From NCBI GenBank assembly GCA_003255065.1, contig QAOA01001066.1, positions 927,627-991,626 on the forward strand: a stretch of 64,000 bases of DNA, written 5' to 3'. Below are positions 24,701 to 37,384 of the stretch, piece by piece (within the stretch, counting starts at the first letter, position 1; the number at the start of each line of letters is the position of its first letter). Both the position numbers and the translations under genes were made by a program. The notes beneath the pieces were generated by a model, which saw nothing but the letters and a program-made list of their open reading frames with translations, was not told the DNA's origin and did no database searches. The stretch is from Cercis canadensis. Lineage: Eukaryota > Streptophyta > Magnoliopsida > Fabales > Fabaceae.

Positions 24701-27700
24701 GAAACTCTATTTTCCCATCATGGAGAACCAAACGCTCAAAATTTTTCTTAGAAGCTGAAGATCCTTCCTCAGCTCCATCATGATGTGCATGGTCATCATC
24801 ATTCTGTGATACACCAGCACAACTTTCCATCTCAATCAAGTGTGAATCTTCAATCTCCAAGCCTGGACCAGTATCAATATGCAAGACAGCAGCTTTGAGG
24901 GAGTAATTTATTGCTCGTACTGAAATGCCAACCCATTGACATTCATTTATTAACAAAGCAGATGAAAAAGATGCATCAAGATCAACGAGGGGTCTTGGTT
25001 TGAAAACCTAAAAATAGAGAAAAGTTATTGTTAGATGATGACCACTACAATCACAGCACCCCCCCCCCCTCTCTCTCTCTCTCTCAAAACAAAATTAATT
25101 TAAATTCAGGAAATGTGGATAAGGGGAAATCATCAAAGTAAAAAATAGAAATACAATATCTATTGTAGGTAAACGGAATCCTGTCTCCTATTGAACCTTT
25201 CAGATACCACTTTTACCATCCTTTTAGAAGAGAAACTACCTTCAGAATGGGTTTAACTGGCTTTTCATAGCTCATAAAATCATCACTGTCTGCAGGACCC
25301 ACTTTGGAAAAACTATGAGATCTAAGCCTCAACTGCCCAATATGCCCAGTAAGATTTCCTAGGACATATGATCCTGGTTTTTGGGGTGGCAGATCCAAGG
25401 TAATAGTATTACGCCCAGGGTGTAGTACAATAGCTGTAGAACTCTTTAATGCCTGAAACGATTTAAATAATTAGAGTTATTCAAACCCATCAACTGCCCA
25501 GATTGTAGTGGAAATGAGTAAAATAAAGTCAAACAAACACATACCTTTACACCTTCATCAGCATTGTATGTTGCCATTAATGTGAGACTGATTGAATCAA
25601 GAGTTATATCATCAGGAAAACCACTCCAAACAGTTACAGAAAGGGTACCAGGATCCCCATCACATAGCTCTAGTGGAGGCCCTGGATTTCCAGAAAATGT
25701 AATTAACGATGACACATCAAGTGGTACAGGGTCCTTCATTTCACTATGTGCAAGACGAACAACTTCTGACTGGAAAGCTTCACGCTCCTTGGTCAAAAAT
25801 AATCCTTCATCAAGAGAAAGCAGTCTCACACAAGATAATAAATAGCCAGCTTGATCTTTAAGTATCTTTTGACACTCAGCTAAATTGGGAAGGACTTCAG
25901 CCAACAAATCCTGCCATCCTTCACCAGCGTAAAGTGCACAAACCTTCTCATATGACTTTGCAGCTTGATCAAAATGTGCATGCTTAAAGGACACAGCTGC
26001 TATCTCACCGTCAAGGACAACACCATGTCTTTTCCACCAGGACTGGTGGTAATTGTCAGCTGCACCTTTAGTTAGCTCTAAATATTTTTGCTGCCAATAA
26101 CAAGAGACAGACAAGTAAAAAATTTGATCAAGTCACAGATATCCAGATGCTACTAGAAAAGCCAATAAAAATATTCACATGTACTTAAAGATGTTTTTCT
26201 ATAAGCCACTAGGTGTGGTCTAGTGGTGAGGGGTCTGGGTCAGGGATTAAAACCTCTGTGCTGTTATATAACAAAAAAGAAATGCTTTTCTTTAGGGGAA
26301 AAGAAAAGATAAAACATACAATCTCAGAAATGGGTATAAATCATGAGAAACTTTCAATAAGAAATCCTTGAAAATATTTTGAATGAGAATATGAGTGTCT
26401 GTGCAGTCCAGTTGATACCTCAAACTCTTCCAGGGATGATAATGATTTCAATAGATCTGGATTAGAAATTGTTTGCTTCAAAGCATGCTCAGCAGCAACA
26501 TAAATCTCAGCAAGTCTCATTGGTCGGTCAATTGAGCTGTCAAAGTTTCCTGGTGAAGAATTAGTACGTGACATGGAACTTGTACGTGCTTTCTGTGATG
26601 GTGACATCCTTGTGGATGCATCCAAAACTGATCTGTCAATATATAAATCAAATTAATAGGAACCCAAATTGTAACAGTCACTAACAACAAATAGAATATT
26701 TGTGAACAATATACTGGAAAAGAACGCATGTGGAACAACATATAGCATTTCATTACCCATCAAACATCTCAAACACATTTCCAGCTGAAAGTGAAGCCCT
26801 CCGCCTGTTAGCCTCTCGCAGAAGCACAGAAGGTTCAAGAGGCAATGGTTTTCTCTGGATACCAAAATGTTTGGCTTTTGGTGTTGTCTGAAGAATCAGC
26901 TGCAGACATATAACCGCACTATTTAATACAAACATATCATAGATAATACTCTTGTGGGGAACTCATAAAAGGAAAAATACATAAAACATATATACCCAAC
27001 ATATGTCATAATTTCTTTTTGCTTTCTAAGTAAAAGATTCTGTTAAGGGGAATACAAGAAGCAACAAGGGGCCTCAAACCAAGTATGAAATGAATTTTAA
27101 ATTTGCAAACTGAGCGGAGTTGAAAATATTATACGAAAACACAGCCACAGGGGTCTTTCACATTACTACAGATCAGTCTGGTCAGATGAAAAGAGGGGGG
27201 GGGGAAGCCTGTCACAGAAATAGTATATTAATTTGCAAGATAATTGCATAAACAAAACCCTTCATCCAAATTCTCTTTGGGGATTTTTTTCCACACGAAT
27301 TTTGATTATCAACAATTAATAAGACTCCTATAAGAAAGGGTGAAATGATAATAAAACTCAGGATGGCAGGGGTTCCTTAAATATAGTTTCTCTTTTGTCA
27401 GTAGATAATAATATTTATTAAAGGGAGCTTCAAGAACATGAAACCATGACACAACTAGAAGAAAAGTACAACATACATTAAATGATTACCAAAGCAATCT
27501 ATAATCTAAATGTTGATAAGTTATAACTAGATCAATGTATTTCTAATTTTTTATTAACAAAATTGCCAATAACTTGTAGTGCATTTTTATTGCCCAAGAT
27601 CCCTGTCTTAGAATATTCCATTACTGGAGCACTTGGCTTGGTTATTGATTGGGGCCCACTGGTAGGCTTTATTTTTTTTAAATAAATGGCATGAAAATAT

Positions 27701-30700
27701 ATGAATAATGCTTTAAGGAACAAATAAATGATGTTAAAATATCTTTTTGATAATGCAATCTTCTACGAAATCATATTTAAAGTTCCAAGTTACCTTTTCT
27801 TTCTCAAGCACCTCAGATGATGCATCAGCAGGAACCAAAGGCCAAACTGCTGGCTTGGGCCAAGGTAGCAAGCTTAGTTCAGCACTGCTCAGAAGGAAAA
27901 GAACAATCATTAAACAAGGAGAAGGATGTGATGTAGCTAGTTGTACATGATTAATTTTCATTTTCTTGGAATCATGAATGATTGGATTAATATATTACAA
28001 AAGAAGAGCTGGTTTTCAAAGTAAGAAAATATACCTGTTGACAGGACTTCTTTCTATATCAGTTCCATACCCAATTAAATAGGCAAGCCTCATGAACTGC
28101 CAACATAAATAAATTTCAGAAAGAAACCCTAGTTGAGGTACTGGAATGGCACTTAATATAAATTTAGTGAGTCAGACATTGACCTATGAAAGAATATGGG
28201 GGAGTAGAAAAAGAAGTAAAAAAAGAGGCCTCTGATTCAACTTCATTTCCAGCTAATTGGTGGGTTTCAGTCACTGGAATTGTTGGATCTTAGAGTTCAT
28301 CAAACCAAATAAAACATGCAGTCTCGTTAACAATTTAAGAGACAAGCATTCTACCTTAACTCTGGCTAGTGAATACAGATCACCCAGAAGGCGATAAAAC
28401 TCCTTTTCTATGTCAGGTGCCACAAGTCCATCGTTATAATGAGAACCAATTGCATCAATTAAAGCCAAGCAAGCAGTTATCACCCAAACTTCACGCATAC
28501 AAAAAGGTAGAATACTCTGAGAAGAAACATTATACAAAAGTTAGAAACGGATAAATGAAAGAGAAAGCAAGGGAATGAGAGGGCATAATTTGTAATGTTT
28601 AAACAGAACAAATTTAGCAATATACACATGTGATCTGAAAATATGAAGAACTGACATTCAAATACCTCATGCAATGCCAAGGATTTCGAGAAGCTTATTA
28701 CGAACGAATAACCTCGTGATGCAACCTCCACAGGACGATTTAGCTTGAATAAGAGCTGCAAATTTCAGTGAACCATAGAAAGTTCAATTAGTAACTAGTC
28801 ACATAATGTCAAATGAAGTCTTATTACGCATGACTCCAAGTAATAGGAAGACAAATCCAAAATTTCAATAATGAACACAAAATAGCACAAGAGAGAGAAA
28901 GAAAGGGCGATAATAAAGAGAATAATGAATAACTTTCCAGAGACAAATAATCCACTACTTCATATATTTTTGTATTTTTTTAAATTAAATGCAACTGAAG
29001 TGAAATTCATTATGATATGTGAAAAGCATCTTAAATTATATAACAGATTGCAGAACCAAACAAGCTGCCAAGTTTATAAGCACTGTAGAAGACGCAATGG
29101 AAACATAATCTAATTTTTGCTTTACAATTAAGCTGCTTATATATCCAACATGTTTTGGGTATTATATGTGCTTCTCAGCTAGGGCAAACCTTTGATTGAC
29201 ATGCAAATAGATACTGTCTAAACTCAAACTCCCTAAACCAGTCATCTTGAACAATCTGTGTCAATGCTTTGTTTCCCGGATTAAGCAATGCTGCCTGATC
29301 ATCACCTTTGTCTACTCCTCCGAAGTCTCTTTGCTTCCCAGGCATGTTAACTGCATAAATTCCATATATATTTTGATCAATTTTGTTTGTTCATGAGGAG
29401 ATGTTCTTTCTGTGTAACACAATCTGTAAGGTATGTGTAGCACGATACTGTCATTTGAAAACATCATCTTGATGACAGAAGCAACAGAGAAGGAAACTAA
29501 GCATTAGGCACCTGTTTCAAGATAGCAGATCTCGAGTTCATCATATTCCCGTAAGGCATCTTCATGAAGCTGAGCCATTTCAAATATAAAAGCCAAGCTT
29601 TCCTGAGGACAGAAAGCAAATTTTAATAGAAGACAGAAACTTATATAATGATATTAAAGAATGAACAGATAATTAAAAAAAAAAAAAAAAGAAGCAAAAT
29701 AGGACTTTTAAGTATTTCGGTTATGTCTCTGGACATCTATATTTAGTAGAACTTGAGTGCTTCTGTTATGCACTTTTAGAACGTAGACAGCCAACAGAAA
29801 AAGAAATTTATGTCCTTTAACAATTGAATGTGCGCATGAGAAACACAACCAAAAAATAAATGATTATTTAATGGAAGAAAGAAAGAATAAATGCCAGTCA
29901 ATGGTTATGCTCAACAACCAGGACATGCTTATTGAAAATAAAGAACCCTTTATCACAATCTTTACTCCAGAATTCATAAGAAAAGGATTAACCTTCAAAA
30001 TGAAAAAATTACAGAAGTTCCAAACTGGCATGAAACGTTGTTCACTAAGTTTTCGTATCTCATCCTCATAAAATTGTACACGCCTATCTAATGTATTCCT
30101 GATGCATTCTGTTATCTTTGATTCCAGATCTTCCCAAAAATTTGCTTCAGGGAGATGTATATCCAATTTGCTACACCTGAGTGAAAAAGAATAAGTGTCA
30201 AAAGCATAAAAAGGGAAGGAAAAGAGGCTTCATTAATAATGCCACTGAACTAAATGACCTGAACTTCCGAATCAAAAGAGAAGAAACAAAGTATTCTCAC
30301 ATTTCACTCTTTCTAAGGGCCATGAACCACTAAAACAGTCATGTATTACTGCTCCAATCCTCATATTCTCAGGTACTGACATGTCTTATTAAACGACTTC
30401 TAAGATATTGACTTGCCTTTCTGTTAAATTATATAAGAAGACAGAAGGATTGCACTATGGTGCTGATGAAAACAACTATATTGGTGACCCTAAAAGTAAT
30501 CTTCCATTCATAGTTTTGACTTTATATTACCACAACTTCATGCTCACAACATAGAGTACATTATGCAGTCACATGGTTGTTAAGATTCCTATATGCTGAC
30601 CGAATGCAGTAAAATCTATGAAGTATGAAAAAACGTTGACACCAACTTTAAATTAAAAATAACTAGCAACCAACATAGTCATCCAATATTTTTTTGAGGA

Positions 30701-33079
30701 GGGGGAGTCTAATATATACTTTGTTTGTCATAGATCAAATTCTAAATCTTACCTTTCTCTCTTTTTGGAGCTAAAATCAACTTCAAGTTTAGCATATACT
30801 TTCTTGGCCATTTTGTTTGCCTGATCATTATTTGGATGAGCTTTAGACACAAATACAATAAACCATTCCCTCTCATCATTTTGAACAATCAATTTCAGGC
30901 GTGGTTTAAGGATGGTTTTGAACTCATCAAGATCCTGGGAAAAGAAAATAAGAGTTAACTAAAACAGCTATGCAATGGTAGCCACAAATCAATTAAAAAA
31001 AGAAAGGATTACACACCAAAAATAAATAAATATGAAACACAATAATTCAGATATTTTCTTTTCGACATACTCTAAATCATAGATGCATTAGGGCCAGAAT
31101 GTGAGAACATCATTCTTTATTCTATTCTTTGAACAAAACTCCTCATATTGTGATTTTGGTATCATATTAACTGCACTATTTGGAACCAAAGATGACGCTT
31201 GGATGCATTTGAGATACTGTATGACAATATTATTTAAATAATATAAGTACTTTTGAAGGTTTGAAAGGGATTATTTCATATTAACATATCAATAATTACT
31301 TGTATAGTATTTGCAAACTACCCCCTCAAACCAAAAACAAACAAAAAAAAAAAAAAGAATAAGTTGTATGCATTAATAGGGAGAAAATTTTATTATTAAA
31401 AAGGTTTAAATTCGGCAGTTTTTCATCGTCTCTTTTTCCCAGCTGTGCTGAAACTAGGCCTGCTGCAGGATATCTATTCAAACATATCAATTTCATCTTA
31501 CAAATTATAAGACACGGGCTTTGAAATGGAACCTTATTGTGCAACAATGACTAAAACTGGAGAGCGGGAAGAAGCATCCCTGCTGCAGTAGACTAAGAAA
31601 ATTCTGATAAACTACAGGGCATTCATGATAACTACTCTGATGGTGGTGAAGATTGCAAAAATTTCAAATAGGCGACAAGACAAACTGTCAAGCAACCAGC
31701 AAATCTAAATTTTATTATTTATTTTCTCTAATAAAAGGAGAATTTTATTCAGGACAACAAAACAACGGAAGCAAAATACAAGGAATGAGCTTTAACCATA
31801 AGAAGGAAAATGAAGCACATTATAAGAGAAAGTTAGAAAGTGTGGCAAGAATCATATTTTATGTCCGTCAACTAATGTGATATGCCATCATGACCTTACA
31901 ATTACTGCTAGAGTCTATTAACACAGTCAATGAGTTCCAAGTTACCTCACAGGTAACAAGTACAACAGTTGCATATGGCTCTCGAAACCAAAATAATGAT
32001 TGCTCCTGAGGGAACCGGCTACGAAGTCTAGAATCTGTTGTCAATATGAACTCAGCTGGCAACGCCTCAATAAAGACAGGATAGCGTGTCTTGTTATTTA
32101 AAATAGCCCTCTTAAATGGCAATCGCTCCTCAAATGCATTCTTGACTGTGGGCCACAAGTCACTCACATCTTCCACTGAAAATCATTTTGATTAAGTATT
32201 AAAAGATGGGCACATTCATTTAGATCAATGACAGCACTGCTATTGGCCAAATATAAATATATATATGCATAAAATTCTGCCACTACTGTTGTTGTATAAA
32301 TAATGACATAACAACAGAGGGAAATCTCCTGCAAACGTAATAACTAACTGGGGGTACAATGACAAAGTTGTGATAAGCTTTCAATTGCCAGAGGTTCTTT
32401 ATTATCATTGTCCTACAATAGGATCCTTTCTCCATTCGTTGAACAATGTTTGAGTCTATGAAAACCAAATGTAATTAAACCTCATGTAGGGATTCAGATG
32501 TAAAAAAAAAGAAAAAAAGCTTCATTCCACATGCCTAACTCCCATGATCAGTACACAGGTAGAATAATTTTTACAGTAGAACCCAACTCAAAGCCCCATA
32601 CCAGGATTTGCATTGTAAAAATATGTTTCCCTATTCTGTGACTTTCAAAATTTGAAGAACAGCTTTTTCCTATTCCAACTAATCAACTCCTCAGGCAATG
32701 CCACTTTTTACATTTATCACCATCTTCCTCATTTTTACAGTTGCGTTGACATCATTAGATATTGTTTACACAACGAATGGAACAGGTTAGATAGCTTTCA
32801 AAGGAGAAAATATGCAGGGAAATCTCAATTGTTGAACCCACCAACGATCAGCATTTGTAACAGATCATGCTTTAAGAAGTTTCTTACAAAATAAAGATGA
32901 ATATGACGGTTGATGCAACAAAATCAGATCTTTAGGAGCATATCAGTTCTCAACAATGAAAAAAAGGAACCCCGTTTTCCGAAAAAGTAAAATTGTTAAT
33001 AGGATTGCATTTTACCTGCAATTACAAGGCGATCGGAGGTGTTCTTAATCGCCTGGAACTGAGCTAGGAAGCTCGCCAT
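21739..33079 (-). CDS. TRS130: TRAPPII complex subunit TRS130 (CLUB)
   Basis: A specific subunit of the TRAPPII tether, which acts at the trans-Golgi network with Rab-A GTPases and is needed for cell-plate formation in plants. Twenty-one exons join in frame to 1255 residues (Arabidopsis CLUB is about 1259). Exons in transcript order: 33079-33016, 32175-31946, 30934-30753, 30176-29993, 29602-29512, 29350-29190, 28755-28666, 28516-28355, 28096-28035, 27884-27794, 26899-26757, 26632-26419, 26090-25545, 25452-25240, 25007-24617, 24508-24418, 24279-24195, 23623-23434, 23183-22885, 22143-22053, 21926-21739. All junctions are GT-AG. Landmark strings include EDVSDLWPTVKNAFEERLPF in exon 2, RNTLDRRVQFYEDEIRKLSE in exon 4 and VSSLITFSGNPGPPLELCDG in exon 13. 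No stop or frameshift was found. Introns hold microsatellites and a possible SINE. Confidence 0.96.
23971..24018. repeat. 24-bp tandem duplication in a TRS130 intron
   Basis: Two exact head-to-tail copies of a unit beginning TTTATAAAAATCTTTTATCA, inside the intron between exons 17 and 18. No effect on splicing is visible. Confidence 0.8.
25058..25085. repeat. Poly-C plus (CT)n microsatellite in a TRS130 intron
   Basis: About eleven C followed by about eight CT repeats. On the transcribed (minus) strand this is a (GA)n/poly-G tract shortly upstream of exon 15. A shorter poly-G run occurs at 27195-27204 in another intron. Confidence 0.9.
26205..26290 (+). repeat. Possible tRNA-derived SINE fragment in a TRS130 intron
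   Basis: TGGTCTAGTGGTGAGG matches an A box and is nearly the same as the A box of the tRNA-Gln at 20964. About 15 bases later GGATTAAAACCTC is a degenerate B box. There is no clear 3' tail or target duplication, so this may be only a decayed tRNA-like piece. Confidence 0.3.
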
Positions 33080-33964
33080 AGTCGATCTAAAGCAGTTGAA
33101 TGCAAATCATAGATCCATAGAAATGAATTAGCATCCTGAGAGAAGGAAGTGAAGGTTGAGTAAGTGTAAGTGTGCTTTGCTCGCTGAGTTGAAGATCGAG
33201 TATGGAGTTCAGACTCTTTCAGAAGTTGGGAGTCACGGACCGGGGATCTAGTACATCGCGGTGTATCACGATCATCATTCGGACATTTCATCAGACCGTT
33301 GCGTAAGCCGTCATAGTCATAGGTCATTTGTGTCGAATACCCACCAATAGAAAATTACAAAATGGTGGCTTATAGCCTTATATGACTAATTCACCTTAAT
33401 CAAGTAACAGGTTACTATTTCAGAAATATTTCAAAAATTTCATAGAAACGAACATTTTTTAAAAAATGTTTTAAATAATTTTAAACAATAATTTTTTTTA
33501 ATTCAGTTCTTACATCACAACAACACAATAGATTGAATCAAGGATCAATATTTTGATCACTTAAAAAACAGAAATATTTTGGAAACATTTTAAAATTTTC
33601 ATGAAAACGAAATTTTTTTGAAAAAATGTTACAAATAATTTTAAGTAATTATTTTTTTAATTTTAAAAAATTCTAATATAATAATATTGATAAAAATATA
33701 TAAAATTAAATAATATAATATTAAATAAATACATTTTTAACTAAATAATATTAATATAATCAATATTCAAAATTTTTGATAAAAGTTCAAATTACACTAT
33801 ACATAATTAATAAAAATATATAAACAATTCAAATTAATATCCATAAATTTTAATCCTCTTTTAAAAAGCTTTATATATAACTTCAAAAAAAAAAACCAAA
33901 AATAGAAATGAAAACCATGTGCTGCGGTGGTATTTCTTTTTCACATTCCAATTCCAGAAGTTAC
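33080..33964. other. TRS130 promoter side and duplicated AT-rich block
   Basis: The first 250 bases upstream of the TRS130 start are moderate in GC and should hold its 5' UTR and promoter. Further out, a block at 33420-33503 recurs in diverged form at 33569-33660; both contain GAAATATTT and later AAAAAATGTT and AAATAATTTTAA. No gene seen. Confidence 0.5.
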
Positions 33965-34054
33965 AGTTACAGAAGGACTAAAAGGATGGGAAGGTCAGAG
34001 CTGACTGAAGTTGTGAGGGTCGTATGAAGACCAATTGCCGAGTAAAGAGCCCAT
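33965..34054 (-). pseudogene. DDA1-like gene fragment with in-frame stop
   Basis: From an ATG at 34054 the minus strand reads MGSLLGNWSSYDPHNFSQL, then TGA, then PSHPFSPSVTV. From memory this matches the start of plant DDA1 (DET1- and DDB1-associated protein 1, part of CUL4-DDB1 ubiquitin ligases), where the corresponding segment is SxDPHNFSQLRPSDPSNPS. The stop sits where arginine is expected, consistent with CGA changed to TGA. The rest of the protein is absent. The fragment is therefore a relic. About 300 bases upstream on the same strand are less AT-rich and may be copied 5' flank. Known function cannot apply to this copy. Confidence 0.6.
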
Positions 34055-35856
34055 AAATTGTTGCCTCCTGCTCCCAATTTCAGAGAAACAGAGAGATCGA
34101 CAGTGTTAGTAAAAGGAAGACGAGAGCACACAGCGCCAACAGCTCTTCTCTCAGTTTGAATCATCTTCTTGTTGGAGAGCCCAGCAACTCCATCTTCTGA
34201 AAAGCTCTCGTCGTCTTCTTCGTTATCTTTTCCCCATGGTTTTGTGTTTATTAGCTTCAAAGACCTTACTCAGATTCCAGCAATTACCACTTCTTCGCTT
34301 CTGATTCTAGGCGTGTGTGTGTTTGTGTCTTTTTTGAAAAACCCATGTTTAATCTTGGTAGAATAACAGGGGAGGGGAGCAATTGGGAAAATTTGAAGCA
34401 AGCCCAAGAAAAGAGAGAGATTTTGCTTGATCAAAACTACCCAGAGTAGAACTAGAACAGAGGAAACCGAAGCGAAAGGGGAAAAAAAAAGAGTTTGAAT
34501 CATGATTGATTTCGCATTCCTGATATGTTCCGAAACAGAGCAAAATTTCTGGTGTTTCGGTCGAAATTCCTCGACAGGGTAACATTTCCATCGAAGCAAT
34601 ATAATTTCCATCTTTGATAAGCATTTCGTGTTGGTCTCCCACGAAACCGAAAAATTTCGTGCGTTTCGTCCGAAACGACACGACATTTTGTTCCTTGACC
34701 TTAATAACGATGATTTGAAAAATCAGTTTTTGAACCTTTTTTTTTGGTGCAATACATTTTTTTGGGTACTTTTATTTAACTATAATTTTGAATTCAAATA
34801 TAAAACTCATCCACCTCAATACTATTTAACTAAAAACTATTTAATTTAATGCAGCATTTTTAAACCTAAAGTTTTAAGAGTATTCCAAATTTCAAAGATA
34901 AAGTTATTACAAAAATAGGTATTACTCAATATTTCATATATTACTTTATCAAAAATAATTTCTTAGTGGTACAATCTCTTTATCTAATGTAATAAAAAAA
35001 AAAAGTTCTTTTTTGAGGTAAGTTCTTCAATATTGTACTTTTGCAAACAAATTCTATAGATACGGTAGTTTTCAAACAATTATCATGACCACAATAATTT
35101 TTTTTTTTTAAATGGTGAGTGTCGCATTTTGAAAATGAAGTGTCGAATTTTTTTAAAAAAATGAATGGAGTGTCAAATTTTGAAATTTTTGTTTTTTTTT
35201 TTGAATTTAAAAGTGAGGGTCGCATTTTTAAAGTGAGGGGTGCTGAATTTTTGCAAAATTATGAGTGGAGTGCCGAATTTTGAATTTTTTTTTTAATTTA
35301 AAAGTGAGTGTCGCATTTTCAAAATGAAGGATGCCAAATTTTTGCAAAATCAGGAGTGCCGAATTGATTTTTGCGTGTTACTTCTTGTGCCTTTGTATGT
35401 CAAGGCTACGGTAAACAACTCCACCATTGTAATGCTTACAAATAAACATAATTCCATTTTGTTTTGCTTATAAGAGGAAAACGTAGTGGAGCTATCTGAT
35501 GAATTTATGTAAAATGCTAGTATATTATTGCTTGGAATTGATTCTTATCTCTCCACTCCCTCCCTCGATTAAACAGCCATAAGCAGAGCACTGTTATGAG
35601 TTATAAAATATCGTTAGTGTACTTCAACTTTTAAAATTATCATGAAAAGTCCCAGTAAGTAATGTAACTTATTACCTTCCAGATAAAAAATTATCAATTA
35701 ATCTTTACTTAAATTACAATAAGAAGAATGGTAACAAGAACCTGTTTGAAAATACCTTTATTATGGCATCTTTTTGGTTGCAAGCTCCTCCACTTATGTA
35801 TTTGCATAAAATGCCCATGTTCCTTCTCATTTACTAATTATTTTATACCCAGCTAC

Positions 35857-36430
35857 TGTTGAAATAGTTTGTAAATATATTAATAATTAACCAAGTCCCA
35901 CATTGGTTAACTTAGAGTATGTAAAAGACTTTATAAATGCAAACTAAAGTTATAAAGTAACTTTAGTTAAATGGGCACAAGCCCATTTGACAAGCCCAAA
36001 CAGCCTAGCAAGACAAAGTCCATTAATGGTCTTTGATTGACAAATATTTTAATATTGGTTTTAAATATCTGGACCGGACCGGGTCGGGTCGATTTGACCC
36101 GATTCAGATGCTAGTTAATTAAATTAACAGGTTCAGATGAATAAACTCGAATAGACAATTGTGTCTGTTTTGAACAGACTGTTGTGACTATTCCGAACAG
36201 ACAATTGTGACTATTCCGAATAGACAATTATGTCTGTTAATTTCTGACCAATTATATTTGTTCATTCGTGTCTTTTCAACTCTATAAAAGGGAACACCCT
36301 AATGCATTAGAATTCACTTTTCCATTGAGAGTTTTTGAGGGCTTTGTTGTATCCTGGGGTAACTTGCTTTTATAGAGAAGCAATATTACACTCAAGACAG
36401 TGTAATTGTTCACGCCTCAAAGCCAACCTA
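35857..36430 (+). mobile_element. LTR retrotransposon terminus inserted in the Pack-MULE
   Basis: Starts TGTTGAAATAG exactly where the tandem second copy (36925 onward) continues without interruption. It contains the CCAAGTCCCACATTGGTTAA stretch often seen near the start of Copia-type LTRs, four 23-bp repeats at 36149-36240, and a TATA box (CTATAAAAG) at 36282 followed by a leader-like region, consistent with U3 then R. The element then runs into a 76-base gap, so the inner part, the primer-binding site and the second LTR are not visible. Confidence 0.65.
36149..36240. repeat. Four 23-bp tandem repeats in the LTR
   Basis: Units start at 36149, 36172, 36195 and 36218. The consensus begins GAACAGACAATTGTGACTAT. 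They lie about 45 bases upstream of the TATA box, a place where LTR U3 regions often keep enhancer repeats. Confidence 0.85.
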
Positions 36431-36506
36431 NNNNNNNNNNNNNNNNNNNNNNNNNNNNNNNNNNNNNNNNNNNNNNNNNNNNNNNNNNNNNNNNNNNNNN
36501 NNNNNN
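36431..36506. other. Assembly gap (76 N)
   Basis: Unknown sequence. From the uninterrupted copy at 36925-37003, the gap should contain the rest of the LTR retrotransposon plus about 40 bases of Pack-MULE interior. Confidence 0.95.
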
Positions 36507-36568
36507 TATTTTGCTAGGTCATTTTTCTTAAGTTTATTGATTTAAAGTAACATAAACTTCAAATGCAG

Positions 36569-36888
36569 GGCCTGGTGCTGTGAATTTTATTATAGATCAT
36601 GCAGAAGTAGATTTTGTGTTTGTCCAAGATAAGAAGGTTAAAGAAGTAAGAATAACAATAATTGCATTTTTTGAGATAAATCATGTTCTGTACTAGATTA
36701 GAGGCAGTGGAAGGTTCTGACTTGATACATATACTTGTCTGCAGCTTTTGAATCCTGATTGTAAATCTGCTCAGCGACTGAAAGGTAAAAATAGCTATTT
36801 CGATATTGCTGTGCTACAGTCTACAGATGATATAAGGCATTTAACTGAGTCTGGTTATGGTTACAGCAATGGTGTGCTTCACTTCTGC
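36569..36888 (+). pseudogene. Long-chain acyl-CoA synthetase gene fragment, copy A
   Basis: Three exon pieces with intact splice borders: 36569-36645 (GPGAVNFIIDHAEVDFVFVQ then DKKVKE), 36745-36784 (LLNPDCKSAQRLK) and 36867-36888 (AMVCFTS). They join in frame. They match plant LACS proteins, which activate fatty acids to acyl-CoA, just after the ...YDTLGPGAV region. The third exon breaks off inside, directly at the Pack-MULE terminal repeat. Introns are kept, so the piece was taken as genomic DNA and not from mRNA. AMP-binding and catalytic motifs are missing, so no enzyme can result. Confidence 0.85.
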
Positions 36889-36923
36889 ACTCCACTCATA
36901 ATTTTGTAAAAATTTAGCATCTT

Positions 36924-36924
36924 N
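36924..36924. other. Single N joining two tandem copies
   Basis: The 417 bases before this N (36507-36923) reappear at 37003-37419 with only a handful of changes, and the 38 bases at 35819-35856 reappear at 36925-36962. The N is most likely a contig join between two alleles. Confidence 0.8.
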
Positions 36925-37064
36925 GTTCCTTCTCATTTACTAATTATTTTATACCCAGCTACCATCTAAAAATTCTTTCAGTTTCATTTTTTTGTATATT
37001 AATATTTTGCTAGGTCATTTTTCTTAAGTTTATTGATTTAAAGTAACATAAACTTCAAATGCAG

Positions 37065-37384
37065 GGCCTGGTGCTGTGAATTTTATTATAGATCATGCAG
37101 AAGTAGATTTTGTGTTTGTCCAAGATAAGAAGGTTAAAGAAGTAAGAATAACAATAATTGCTTTTTTTGAGATAAATCATGTTCTGTACTAGATTAGAGG
37201 CAGTGGAAGGTTCTGACTTGATACATACACTTGTCTGCAGCTTTTGAATCCTGATTGTAAATCTCCTCAGCGACTGAAAGGTAAAAATAGCTATTTCGAT
37301 ATTGCTGTGCTACAGTCTACAGATGATATAAGGCATTTAACTGAGTCTGGTTATGGTTACAGCAATGGTGTGCTTCACTTCTGC
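37065..37384 (+). pseudogene. Long-chain acyl-CoA synthetase gene fragment, copy B
   Basis: The same three exon pieces as copy A, at 37065-37141, 37241-37280 and 37363-37384. One coding change is seen: CTGCTC to CTCCTC, giving KSPQ in place of KSAQ. This copy lies in the version of the Pack-MULE without the LTR insertion. It is probably the second allele of copy A and not a separate locus. Confidence 0.8.

Noticed and set aside
33967..34260. 97-residue minus-strand frame over the DDA1 region
   Set aside because: The DDA1 similarity is in a different frame, so this open frame is a shadow of the relic.
34270..34686. Two long overlapping minus-strand frames upstream of the DDA1 fragment
   Set aside because: They disagree in frame, are low in complexity and cover the CGAAA-rich block; more likely repeat or flank than protein.
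36335..36517. Open frame across the N gap
   Set aside because: It is open only because Ns hide stops; the sequence before the gap is LTR leader.
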